From assembly GCA_021826025.1 (NCBI GenBank), contig JAKBBG010000005.1, forward strand, positions 1 to 38,503: a DNA stretch of 38,503 bases, written 5' to 3'. Positions 29,984 through 37,683 of the stretch are shown one piece after another (position 1 is the first letter of the stretch; every line of letters begins with the position of its first letter). Under the pieces are notes generated by a model. That model had not been told where the DNA came from. It saw only the letters and a list, made by a program, of their open reading frames with translations, and did not search any database. The translations under genes were made by a program, and so were the position numbers. This stretch comes from Pseudomonadota bacterium (GTDB lineage: Bacteria > Pseudomonadota > Gammaproteobacteria > Burkholderiales > Ferrovaceae).

Positions 29984-30934
29984 ATGTCTTCAGCCAACCT
30001 GATGGTGTTTACCGGCACCGCCAATCCGAAATTGGCCAGCGAAGTGGCCGCCCACCTGAACATTTCGGTGGGCAGGGCCACGGTGGGCCGTTTCAGCGAC
30101 GGGGAAGTGATGGTTGAGATTCTGGAGAACGTGCGGGGGCGGGACTGTTTCATCCTGCAATCCACCTGCGCACCCACCAACGACCATTTGATGGAAGTCA
30201 TGGTGATGTGTGACGCGCTGCGTCGGTCTTCCGCAGCCAGGATCACGGCGGCGATTCCCTATTTCGGGTACGCCCGCCAGGATCGCAGACCGCGCTCGGC
30301 GCGCGTGGCCATTTCCGCAAAAGTGGTCGCCAACATGCTGCAGGGCGCCGGGGTGGACCGGGTGCTGACCATGGACCTCCATTCAGACCAGATCCAGGGC
30401 TTTTTTGACATCCCCGTGGACAATGTCTATTCGACGCCGGTTCTGCTGGGAGATGTCTGGCGATCCGGTTACCAGAACCTGACTGTGGTCTCCCCGGACG
30501 TTGGCGGTGTGGTTCGCGCCAGAGCCATGGCCAAGCGGCTGGAAGCCGACCTGGTCATTATTGACAAACGGCGGCCGAAACCCAACGTGGCGCAGGTGAT
30601 GAACGTCATCGGCGACGTGGCAGGGCGCGTCTGCCTGATCATGGATGACATGGTGGACACGGCCAACACCCTGTGCGAGGCTGCCGCCGCCCTGAAAAAG
30701 CACGGGGCTGCCAAAGTGCTGGCTTATATCACCCATCCGGTCCTTTCAGGCGGTGCCGTGGATCGGATTGCGCAGTCGTCGCTGGATGAACTGGTGGTCA
30801 CCGACACCATTCCGCTGTCGGAACAGGCTGCCGCATGCCGGCGCATTCGGCAGCTGGGGATCGCCGGTTTGCTGGCAGAGACCATGCGCCGCATCAGCGA
30901 CGAGGACTCGGTCAGTTCGTTGTTCATGGAATGA
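29984..30934 (+). CDS. prs: Ribose-phosphate pyrophosphokinase
   Basis: 316 residues. Makes PRPP from ribose 5-phosphate and ATP for nucleotides, His and Trp. Seen: [16 protein letters not shown] near residue 38, the flexible-loop region [35 protein letters not shown], and the PRPP loop [14 protein letters not shown]. Length as expected. AGGAG precedes the ATG. Followed by a strong terminator-like hairpin before rplY. Confidence 0.97.
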   Translation: MSSANLMVFTGTANPKLASEVAAHLNISVGRATVGRFSDGEVMVEILENVRGRDCFILQSTCAPTNDHLMEVMVMCDALRRSSAARITAAIPYFGYARQDRRPRSARVAISAKVVANMLQGAGVDRVLTMDLHSDQIQGFFDIPVDNVYSTPVLLGDVWRSGYQNLTVVSPDVGGVVRARAMAKRLEADLVIIDKRRPKPNVAQVMNVIGDVAGRVCLIMDDMVDTANTLCEAAAALKKHGAAKVLAYITHPVLSGGAVDRIAQSSLDELVVTDTIPLSEQAAACRRIRQLGIAGLLAETMRRISDEDSVSSLFME

Positions 30935-30940
30935 TTCACC

Positions 30941-30970
30941 CCGCTGTCTGGTCGCGGACAGCGGTTTTTA
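30941..30970 (+). terminator. Rho-independent terminator or attenuator after prs
   Basis: Perfect 8-bp stem CCGCTGTC/GACAGCGG (30941-30948 and 30957-30964) with an 8-base loop, followed by TTTTTA. It starts six bases after the prs stop and ends 28 bases before rplY. No clear promoter follows, so partial read-through into rplY is likely. Confidence 0.75.
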
Positions 30971-30997
30971 CCAACGGGAAACACAAGGAACCACATC

Positions 30998-31669
30998 ATG
31001 GAAATCGAAGTCACCCAAAGAACAGTGCAGGGCACCGGAGCGAGCCGCCGCCTGCGCCGTAACGGACGCGTGCCGGGCATCCTTTACGGTGCCGGCAAAG
31101 ACGCACTCGCCATCGAGCTCGACCACAACGACCTTTATCACAAGCTGCGCCAGGAAGCGTTCCACTCTTCCGTGCTGACCATCAAGCTCAACGGAGAGGG
31201 TCAGCCTGCGTTGCTGCGCGACGTGCAAATGCACCCCTTCAGGCAGCTCGTTTTGCACGTGGACTTCCAGCGCGTGGATGCCAACCGCAAAATCCACATG
31301 AAAGTGCCATTCCATTTCATCAATGGCGACATTTGCCCGGGGGTCAAGCTTTCCGGTGCCATCATCAGCCATATCCTGAATGAAGTGGAAGTGCTCTGTT
31401 TGCCGGGGGACCTGCCCGAGTTCATCGAAGTGGACCTCAAGGACCTGACCGTGGGCCATTCCATCCATCTTTCGGACCTCAAAGTCTCCCAGGGGATCGA
31501 ATTTGCAGCATTGGCGAAAGGAGAAAACGCTGCCGTAGCCGCCGCCGTCCTGCCCAGGGCTGCACGTGCCGAAGAGGAGGCAGCTCCCGCTGTCGCCGTT
31601 GCCGATGTTCCGGCGGCCAACCAGAAGGCCCCGGCTGCAGAAGCCGGAAAAGAAGCTGGCAAGAAGTGA
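30998..31669 (+). CDS. rplY: 50S ribosomal protein L25/general stress protein Ctc
   Basis: 223 residues, the long two-domain form. The N-terminal L25 domain binds 5S rRNA (GTGASRRLRRNGRVPGILYG near residue 12, and HPFRQLVLHVDFQRV). A TL5/Ctc C-terminal beta domain follows to about residue 180, then an Ala/Glu/Lys-rich tail. The short E. coli L25 lacks the last two parts. AAGGA precedes the ATG. It lies in the conserved prs-rplY-pth-ychF order. Confidence 0.95.
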   Translation: MEIEVTQRTVQGTGASRRLRRNGRVPGILYGAGKDALAIELDHNDLYHKLRQEAFHSSVLTIKLNGEGQPALLRDVQMHPFRQLVLHVDFQRVDANRKIHMKVPFHFINGDICPGVKLSGAIISHILNEVEVLCLPGDLPEFIEVDLKDLTVGHSIHLSDLKVSQGIEFAALAKGENAAVAAAVLPRAARAEEEAAPAVAVADVPAANQKAPAAEAGKEAGKK

Positions 31670-31676
31670 TCCGGTT

Positions 31677-31703
31677 TCTCCCGGCGCCTTGGGCGCCGGG
31701 AGA
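31677..31703 (+). promoter_or_regulatory. Long GC-rich hairpin between rplY and pth
   Basis: Perfect 12-bp inverted repeat (arms 31677-31688 and 31692-31703) with a TTG loop. No U-run follows on either strand, so it is not a normal intrinsic terminator. Its 3' arm contains GGGAG, the only ribosome-binding-like sequence before pth, so it may hold that site closed or protect the 3' end of the rplY mRNA. Confidence 0.6.
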
Positions 31704-31715
31704 TGATGCCATCCC

Positions 31716-32327
31716 TTGTCCGCCAATCCTTTGCAACTGATCGTCGGCCTCGGCAATCCCGGTCCGGAATACCAGGATACCCGGCACAATGCCGGGTTTT
31801 GGTTCGTGGACCGGGTGGCTCGGCTTGCAGGCAGCGCGTTCAGGCCAGAATCCCGTTTTCACGGCGAAGTGGCCAAAGTCCGCCTGGACGGCCGAGACCT
31901 TTGGTTGCTCAAGCCGGCGACGTACATGAATGCGAGCGGCCGTGCCGCTGCTGCATTGGCGCATTTTTACAAGCTCCTGCCGGAACAGCTGCTCGTGGTG
32001 CACGACGAGCTCGACCTGTCTCCGGGGAGCGCCAAACTCAAGAAGGGCGGTGGCGCTGCTGGGCACAACGGGCTCAAGGACCTGATCGCGGCGTTGGGCA
32101 GCCCCGAATTTTGGCGATTACGCATCGGGATCGGGCATCCCGGGCAGCGGGGCGAAGTGGTCGATTACGTGCTTCACCGTCCTTCCCGCAGCGAGCAGGA
32201 GGCTATCGAGGGTTCCCTGACGCGTGCCCTGGACGTGCTCCCGCTTCTGGTTGCAGGAAACGTATCGGCCGCGATGACGAATCTCCACGCCAATCCAAAA
32301 AAGGATTCGGTGGTGGACAAAGGTTGA
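31716..32327 (+). CDS. pth: Peptidyl-tRNA hydrolase
   Basis: 203 residues from the TTG at 31716. Releases peptides from stalled peptidyl-tRNA. Motifs: [20 protein letters not shown] with catalytic His24, the Asn region [21 protein letters not shown], and [13 protein letters not shown]. No ATG or GTG is available: an in-frame TGA lies at 31704-31706, so the start is the TTG at 31716 or at 31731. GGGAG lies 13 bases before the first, within the hairpin. ychF follows after four bases. Confidence 0.95.
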   Translation: MSANPLQLIVGLGNPGPEYQDTRHNAGFWFVDRVARLAGSAFRPESRFHGEVAKVRLDGRDLWLLKPATYMNASGRAAAALAHFYKLLPEQLLVVHDELDLSPGSAKLKKGGGAAGHNGLKDLIAALGSPEFWRLRIGIGHPGQRGEVVDYVLHRPSRSEQEAIEGSLTRALDVLPLLVAGNVSAAMTNLHANPKKDSVVDKG

Positions 32328-32331
32328 AACC

Positions 32332-33423
32332 ATGAGTCTCAAATGCGGTATCGTGGGGCTTCCCAACGTGGGGAAGTCCACACTTTTCAATGCGCTCACC
32401 AAGGCGGGCATCGCCGCGGAAAACTACCCCTTCTGCACCATCGAGCCGAACGTCGGTGTCGTGGAAGTGCCGGATCCCCGTCTGGGCGCCCTGGCTGAGA
32501 TCGTGCATCCTGAACGGGTCGTACCTGCAGTGACGGAATTCGTGGACATTGCGGGACTCGTGGCCGGAGCGTCAAAAGGCGAAGGCCTGGGCAACCAGTT
32601 CCTCGCCAACATCCGGGAAACCGATGCCATTGCCCATGTGGTGCGCTGCTTCGAGGATCCCAACGTGGTTCACGTGGCGGGGCGGGTTCAGCCCCTGGAC
32701 GACATTGAAACCATTCATACCGAGCTCGCGTTGGCTGACCTGGCCACGGCGGAAAAAGCCCTGGGCAGAGCCCAGAAGTCGGCCAAATCTGGCGACAAGG
32801 AGGCCCTGAAGCTGACAGGCCTGTTGGAACAGGTGCTGGCCCAGCTCAACCAGGGGCGGCCGGTGAGGACTCTGGGGCTGGATGCAGAAGCGACAGCCTT
32901 GCTTCGCCCGCTTTGCCTGATCACGGCCAAGCCCACGCTGTACGTGGCCAATGTTCTGGAAAACGGATTTCAAGGCAATTCCCTGCTGGAGCAGGTCCAG
33001 GCATTCGGGCAAAAAGAAGGGGCGCCGGTCGTGCCCATTTGCGCTGCCTTGGAAGCCCAAATGGCCGACCTGAGCGAGGCGGACCAGACCTTGTTCCTGG
33101 CGGACATGGGATTGTCAGAGCCCGGGCTGAACCGCCTGATCCGGGCGGCTTACCGGCTGCTCGGGCTGGAGACCTATTTTACTGCGGGCGTCAAGGAAGT
33201 CAGGGCCTGGACGATCCATGCCGGCGACACGGCGCCCCAGGCGGCAGGCGTCATTCACAACGATTTCGAGCGGGGCTTTATCAGGGCAGAAGTCATTTCC
33301 TACGAGGATTTCGTGGCCTGCCACGGCGAACAGGGCGCCAAAGAGGCGGGGAAAATGCGACTGGAAGGCAAGGAGTATCGGGTAAAAGACGGGGATGTGA
33401 TGCATTTCCGCTTCAATGTCTGA
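32332..33423 (+). CDS. ychF: Redox-regulated ATPase/GTPase YchF
   Basis: 363 residues (the usual length). Obg-family P-loop protein that prefers ATP and associates with ribosomes. G1 GLPNVGKST at residues 9-17, G3 DIAGL, the altered G4 NVLE in place of NKxD (hallmark of YchF), a helical insertion, and the C-terminal TGS domain ([19 protein letters not shown]...VMHFRFNV). Follows pth as in E. coli. Confidence 0.97.
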   Translation: MSLKCGIVGLPNVGKSTLFNALTKAGIAAENYPFCTIEPNVGVVEVPDPRLGALAEIVHPERVVPAVTEFVDIAGLVAGASKGEGLGNQFLANIRETDAIAHVVRCFEDPNVVHVAGRVQPLDDIETIHTELALADLATAEKALGRAQKSAKSGDKEALKLTGLLEQVLAQLNQGRPVRTLGLDAEATALLRPLCLITAKPTLYVANVLENGFQGNSLLEQVQAFGQKEGAPVVPICAALEAQMADLSEADQTLFLADMGLSEPGLNRLIRAAYRLLGLETYFTAGVKEVRAWTIHAGDTAPQAAGVIHNDFERGFIRAEVISYEDFVACHGEQGAKEAGKMRLEGKEYRVKDGDVMHFRFNV

Positions 33424-33482
33424 ACTTTGCCCTGGTTAAATTGCCTGACGGAACGGATTGGGTCGGATGTTTAAAAATCCCA

Positions 33483-33488
33483 TATAAT
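33483..33488 (+). promoter_or_regulatory. Candidate -10 box for the hydrolase-ACP-ketosynthase operon
   Basis: Perfect TATAAT at 33483-33488 in the 140-bp gap after ychF. The best upstream -35 candidate is TTGGGT (33458-33463) at a long 19-base spacing. Transcription from here would give a leader of about 70 bases, rich in A and T, before the AGGAG at 33550. Confidence 0.45.
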
Positions 33489-33563
33489 TCGTTCCGTTGC
33501 CCAAGATGTAACAAATTATTCCATGCAATGGGTTGTCTAATATTTAGTCAGGAGTGACCAGTC

Positions 33564-34412
33564 ATCGACACGATTCACTTGGCGGGAAAAGGGCGGGGCG
33601 CAGTCTTGCTGCTGCACGGGCTCTACGGAACCCCGCAACAGCTGCAGTACATCGGGCGCAAATTGAACGTGGCTGGCGGATACGATGTTCGCATTCCCAA
33701 CATCCAGGGATATTCGGTTTTCGACGAGCCCGTTCCCAGCAAAACGACGAACTGGGAACACTGGATGGAGCAAGTGGAGGCCCAGTTTGAAGACTTGAAG
33801 CAAGAGCACGGTCAAGTCAGCGTTGCGGGGCTTTGCATCGGCGCCGACTTGTGCATGGAGCTTGCCATTCGTCGCAGCGCGGATCTCCACGCACTTTGCC
33901 TTTATTCGGCACCGCTGCAGTATGACGGCTGGAACGTAACCTGGATGCGCTGGTTTAAATTTCTGGGTTACTACACTCCAGCCCGTTTCATGGTGTCCCT
34001 CACGGAACGGCCTCCCTACGGACTCAAGGATGAGCGCATCCGCCAGTGGGTGGCAACCCAGATGGCCAAACGAGGCACCTCGGCGCTGGGTTCTTCTCAA
34101 TCGCCGCTGACCGGCGTTTACCAGTCGGAACGCCTGATGAAGACGGTACGGCGGAATTTGCATAAAATCACCGTTCCGACGCTTGTTATGCACGCGGTGG
34201 AGGACGACCTGGCCAGCCCGCGCAACGCCGATATTATCGCCCGCAGCGTCTCCTCAAGCGAAGTTAAAAAAGTGCTGCTGGAAAACTGCTATCACATCAT
34301 CACCATGGATTTTGAAAAGGAGCGCGTGGCCCAGGAAACCTTGGAGTTTGTAAGCCGGCAGTCCTTGCGGATGCTGGATACGGACCAAACCAGGCTCCGG
34401 TTGGTAGGCTGA
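33564..34412 (+). CDS. Alpha/beta-hydrolase with Cys nucleophile (apparently ATC start)
   Basis: 282 residues counted from the ATC at 33564. Fold features: VLLLHGLYGTP (oxyanion loop, residues 15-24), nucleophile elbow GLCIG with Cys91 where most relatives have Ser, acid residue D214 or D215 in HAVEDDLASP, and His244 in NCYHIITMD. A GxCxG elbow is known in dienelactone hydrolases and PHA synthases. AGGAG at 33550-33554 stands nine bases before ATC. The in-frame upstream stop is at 33555-33557, and the first usual start is the TTG at 33579, 24 bases from the AGGAG. The ACP and ketosynthase genes follow closely, so the substrate may be a carrier-bound acyl chain (inference). Confidence 0.82.
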   Translation: MDTIHLAGKGRGAVLLLHGLYGTPQQLQYIGRKLNVAGGYDVRIPNIQGYSVFDEPVPSKTTNWEHWMEQVEAQFEDLKQEHGQVSVAGLCIGADLCMELAIRRSADLHALCLYSAPLQYDGWNVTWMRWFKFLGYYTPARFMVSLTERPPYGLKDERIRQWVATQMAKRGTSALGSSQSPLTGVYQSERLMKTVRRNLHKITVPTLVMHAVEDDLASPRNADIIARSVSSSEVKKVLLENCYHIITMDFEKERVAQETLEFVSRQSLRMLDTDQTRLRLVG

Positions 34413-34422
34413 CGCTGAACAT

Positions 34423-34689
34423 ATGAGTTCATTGCCCGTAATACAAAAAATGCTGGTGGAAGAATTTGGTTTGACTCCGGAACAGGTGCATGCCGAATCC
34501 CGGTTGGACGAGCTTGGAGTCGATTCGCTCGCCACGGTGGAATTCATGTTCATGCTGGAAGACAAGTTCAAGCTGAAAATGACCGGCGAACCCGTCCCCA
34601 TCAAAACGGTGGGCGACATCGCACGGGAAGTCGACGCCATGGTCGCAAAACAGGGCATTGTGCTGGATGCCGGGGGCCAGGCGTCCTGA
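34423..34689 (+). CDS. Acyl carrier protein
   Basis: 88 residues. Four-helix carrier with the phosphopantetheine attachment motif LGVDSL (Ser35), then ATVEFMFMLEDKF, the acidic helix II that partner enzymes bind. It starts 10 bases after the hydrolase stop and ends two bases before the ketosynthase ATG. It is less acidic in its C-terminal part than housekeeping AcpP and is not next to fabD/fabG, so it is probably a specialised ACP dedicated to the neighbouring ketosynthase (inference). The primary acpP must lie elsewhere. Confidence 0.92.
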   Translation: MSSLPVIQKMLVEEFGLTPEQVHAESRLDELGVDSLATVEFMFMLEDKFKLKMTGEPVPIKTVGDIAREVDAMVAKQGIVLDAGGQAS

Positions 34690-34691
34690 CC

Positions 34692-35927
34692 ATGCAACGC
34701 GTGGTCGTGACTGGCGTGGGCGCCATAACGCCGCTCGGTGAAAACGCCGATACGCTGGTACAAGCGCTGAATCAGGGCATTTCCGGCGTGCGTGCGCTCG
34801 ATGCACCCTGGACGGCGCAGCTGGCCTCCCCCTTGGCGGCGCCGGTCACGGTGCCGGTCGAAACCCATTTTCCGAAATTGCGCCGGCTGGTGCTCGACCG
34901 GGTGGCACAGCTGTCGCTATTGGCCAGTCGCGAGGCGCTCTCCCAGTCCGGGCTGGATTTTCACGGCGATGCTGGGCTGGAGTGCGGCATTTTCTGGGGA
35001 ACCGGCATGGGCGGTGCCACCACGCTCGAGCAGGCTTACGTCGAATCATTGCTCAACAAGGCGACCCGGCCCCGGCCTTCGACGATCGTCATGTTCATGG
35101 CAAACTCAGCAGCGGGACAGATCGGCATCGAATACAAAATCCGGGGGCCCAGTTTCACATACAGCTCGGCCTGCTCTTCCTCCGCGGTCGCCATCGGGGA
35201 AGCGTTCACTGCCATTCGTGAAGGCCGGATCCGTTACGCCGTGGCTGGCGGCGGAGAGGCCCTGCTGACGCTGGGGGTCATGAAGGCCTGGGAGTCGCTG
35301 CAGACCCTGGCAAAACCCGATCCTCTGCATCCTGAAGCCTCCTGCAAGCCATTTTCGAAGGACCGCAGCGGATTCATCCTGGGTGAAGGTGCAGCAGCCC
35401 TGATCCTTGAGAGCGCCGCTTCGGCAGAAGCGCGCGGGGCCGGGATCCTGGCAGAAATCATCGGGTACGGCAACACCACGGACGCCAGCCACATTACCCA
35501 GCCCGATGCGGGAGGGCAGGCGCGAGCCATGTGCGCAGCGCTTTCCCAGGCTGGGGTCGGCCCGAATGAGATCCACCACATCAATGCCCATGGAACAGGC
35601 ACCCTGGTGGGTGACGTATCGGAAACCCAGGCCATCAAGCAGGCCTTCGGCGAAGCGGCGCGCCGCATTCCCATCAGTGCCACCAAAGCACTGCACGGCC
35701 ACCTGATGGGGGCGACAGGGGCGGTGGAAATGGTGGCTGCGCTCGGCGCGCTGCAAACCCGGACGGTACCCCCGACAGCGCATCTGGACCATCCTGACCC
35801 CGAATGCGATCTTGACTATGTGCCCGAAGGGGCCAGGACATTGGCCGTGCTGGACACGGTCATGAGCAATTCCTTTGGTTTTGGCGGCAACAACGCCGTG
35901 CTGATTGCTCGGCGCTACTCTTCCTGA
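34692..35927 (+). CDS. Beta-ketoacyl-ACP synthase II-type enzyme (FabF-like)
   Basis: 411 residues. Decarboxylative Claisen condensation of acyl and malonyl-ACP. The catalytic residues are Cys161 (YSSACSSSA), His300 (NAHGTGT) and His337, with Lys332 (TKALHGHLMGATG), matching E. coli FabF C163/H303/H340/K335. The C-terminal loop is GFGGNN rather than the usual GFGGTN. Full length and apparently active. Because it sits with its own ACP and a hydrolase instead of a fab cluster, a specialised acyl product is likely, not bulk fatty acid synthesis. It converges on the TPR-glycosyltransferase gene. Confidence 0.92.
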   Translation: MQRVVVTGVGAITPLGENADTLVQALNQGISGVRALDAPWTAQLASPLAAPVTVPVETHFPKLRRLVLDRVAQLSLLASREALSQSGLDFHGDAGLECGIFWGTGMGGATTLEQAYVESLLNKATRPRPSTIVMFMANSAAGQIGIEYKIRGPSFTYSSACSSSAVAIGEAFTAIREGRIRYAVAGGGEALLTLGVMKAWESLQTLAKPDPLHPEASCKPFSKDRSGFILGEGAAALILESAASAEARGAGILAEIIGYGNTTDASHITQPDAGGQARAMCAALSQAGVGPNEIHHINAHGTGTLVGDVSETQAIKQAFGEAARRIPISATKALHGHLMGATGAVEMVAALGALQTRTVPPTAHLDHPDPECDLDYVPEGARTLAVLDTVMSNSFGFGGNNAVLIARRYSS

Positions 35928-35944
35928 CGAACTCTCTCCTTCTG

Positions 35945-35968
35945 CGGCGTGCCAGGCCCGGCACGCCG
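35945..35968. terminator. Hairpin between convergent ketosynthase and glycosyltransferase genes
   Basis: Perfect 9-bp stem CGGCGTGCC/GGCACGCCG with a six-base loop, in the 42-bp gap between two converging stops. Position suits a shared terminator, but neither strand has a U-run, so mechanism and efficiency are uncertain. Confidence 0.35.
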
Positions 35969-35969
35969 G

Positions 35970-37619
35970 TCAGAACGTGCCAAGAATCCCGCGTACACGC
36001 TGGATGACGCCTGCCCAGTCGCCAGCCTTTGACTGTCGGAACAGTCTTGCCGACGGATACCAGGGAGAGTCTTCACGATCCAGCATCCAGCGGTAGTCGG
36101 GGGCATGCGGCAGCAGGATCCAGACGGGCTTTCCCAATGCGCCCGCAAGATGGGCGGTGCTCGTGTCCACGCTGATGACGAGGTCAAGGCATTCGATCAA
36201 TGCCGCAGCGTCCGAGAAGTCGGTGAGATCGTCTTGGTGCTGCCGAATTTCAGGGTGTGCTTCCAGGATTTCCAGATCGGGCTGGCGGTATTCCTTCTGC
36301 AGCGAGTGCCATTCAATCGGAAGGTCCGTCAGCGGCAGCAATTCCTTCAGCCAGATGCTGCGATTTAGATCGTTCTTGTGGTCCCTGCTGCCGGACCAGG
36401 TGAGACCGACCCTTAGCCGCGCTGGCCCAAGTTTTTCCTGCCATACCTTCACTTTTTCCTTGTCGCTGAAAAGGTAGGGGACTTCAGCCGGGATGGTTCC
36501 AACCGTCGTCTTGAACACGTAGGGAAGGCTCATGATCGGACAATACGCGTCAACCTCCGGCAACACATCACCTTTGGCAACCACGGTCATCGGGCAATTC
36601 AGGGTTGAGACGAGAGGCACCAGGGGTTGCTGAACCTCAAGAATGATGTCGGCCCCCAGGGCGCGGACTTGGGGCAGGTAGCGGCAAAACTGGATGACGT
36701 CGCCGTATCCCTGTTCACCATGAATCAAGAGCTTGCGTCCACGGATATCCGCCTGACCACGCCAGGGGGGCTTCGGGAAGGGGGGGTAGTTGTGTTTGAG
36801 CGGGTCATACTTGAAACGCCATTCAAACAGTTCCCATCCCTCAAGATATTGCCCCATCAATATCAAGAGCAGGGATTTATTCCAATAGGCTTCGACATGG
36901 TCCGGCTTGAGTGCCAGGGCCTGATCGTAACTGGCCAGCGCTTCATTCAGTCGTTGTGTCTCCCGAAGTGCATTGCCGCGATTGCTATGCGCTTCAGCAA
37001 AGTCAGGTTTGAGTGCCAGCGCCCTGTCGTAACTGGCCAGCGCTTCATCCAGTCGTTGGGTCTCTCGAAGCGCATTGCCGCGATTACCATGCGCTTCAGC
37101 AAAGTCGGGTTTGAGCGCCAGCGCCCTGTCGTAACTGGCCAGCGCTTCATCCAGTCGTTTGAGATCCTTAAGGGCATTCCCCCGATTGAAATGCGCCTCG
37201 GCATGGCTTGGCATGTATGACAGGGCCTTGTCATAACTGGCTATCGCATCTGCTGGGCGATGTAAATCTCGCAGGGCATTGCCTTGGTTGCTATAGGCCT
37301 CAGCAAAGTCGGGTTTGAGAGCGAGCGCCCTATCGTAATTGGCAAGAGCTTCTGCCGGCTGTTTGAGGTCTCGATGTGCCAATCCTAGATTATTGAATGC
37401 AAATGGGTTATTTGGAGATATCCTGGCAGATCTGCGCAAATGGTCTACGCATAACCTGAGCTGGCCGATCTGCAAATAGGCGGTTCCAAGCAAGTACAAC
37501 AGTTGTGCGTTGTTCTGCTGTTTTGCCAGAACTTTCGCGTACAGCTTAATTGCGTCCTCTATCTTTCCTGATTGATGCAGCTGAAACGCTTCACTGATGA
37601 ATTTTTGGACATTGATCAT
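35970..37619 (-). CDS. TPR-repeat glycosyltransferase (copy 1)
   Basis: 549 residues. The N-terminal half (about 5-276) is eight TPR units of 34 residues, with the consensus YDRALALKPDFAEAHSNRGN repeated almost unchanged. The C-terminal half (about 285-549) is a GT9/GT41-like glycosyltransferase domain with GEQGYGDVIQFCRYLPQV, GLTWSGSRDHKND and SVDTSTAHLAGALGKPVWILLP. Such fusions are often annotated as O-GlcNAc-transferase-like or heptosyltransferase-like; donor and acceptor are unknown. No ribosome binding site is evident before the ATG at 37619. This part of the window looks richer in A and T than the rest, especially 37240-37620. Residues from LLIHGEQGY to AGVIQ are identical to copy 2, but the last eight differ (RVRGILGTF against SVKEQVCQKF). 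Confidence 0.85.
   Translation of the reverse strand: MINVQKFISEAFQLHQSGKIEDAIKLYAKVLAKQQNNAQLLYLLGTAYLQIGQLRLCVDHLRRSARISPNNPFAFNNLGLAHRDLKQPAEALANYDRALALKPDFAEAYSNQGNALRDLHRPADAIASYDKALSYMPSHAEAHFNRGNALKDLKRLDEALASYDRALALKPDFAEAHGNRGNALRETQRLDEALASYDRALALKPDFAEAHSNRGNALRETQRLNEALASYDQALALKPDHVEAYWNKSLLLILMGQYLEGWELFEWRFKYDPLKHNYPPFPKPPWRGQADIRGRKLLIHGEQGYGDVIQFCRYLPQVRALGADIILEVQQPLVPLVSTLNCPMTVVAKGDVLPEVDAYCPIMSLPYVFKTTVGTIPAEVPYLFSDKEKVKVWQEKLGPARLRVGLTWSGSRDHKNDLNRSIWLKELLPLTDLPIEWHSLQKEYRQPDLEILEAHPEIRQHQDDLTDFSDAAALIECLDLVISVDTSTAHLAGALGKPVWILLPHAPDYRWMLDREDSPWYPSARLFRQSKAGDWAGVIQRVRGILGTF
36000..36786 (-). repeat. Long direct repeat, copy A
   Basis: At least 787 bp repeated at 37717-38503 (offset 1717 bp). 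One difference was found, G at 36018 against A at 37735, which is a synonymous change in an Asp codon. It covers the glycosyltransferase domain, ends abruptly 30 bp inside the 3' end of the gene, and continues at the other side beyond what the window shows of copy B. Confidence 0.92.
36927..37436 (-). repeat. 102-bp tandem repeats coding for TPR units
   Basis: Five units with a strict 102-bp period (phase marks at 36927, 37029, 37131, 37233 and 37335). The three nearest the glycosyltransferase domain are nearly identical in DNA as well as protein, which suggests recent expansion by slippage or recombination. Confidence 0.8.
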
Positions 37620-37683
37620 AGCGAGACAGGGAATGCTCAGGCCGGGTTGCCGATGAACCGGAAGTCAGCACGCTCAGGCCCCG

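Noticed and set aside
33554-33790. GTG-started 78-codon frame beginning at the AGGAG before the hydrolase
   Set aside because: It is in a different frame from the hydrolase, overlaps it entirely and has shadow-like composition.
35905-36096. Short rightward frame after the ketosynthase gene
   Set aside because: It overlaps the ketosynthase stop and the end of the opposite glycosyltransferase gene and has no ribosome binding site or homology I recognise.
36927-37436. Regular repeats considered as a CRISPR array
   Set aside because: The units are 102 bp, contiguous without unique spacers, and encode TPR helices in frame.
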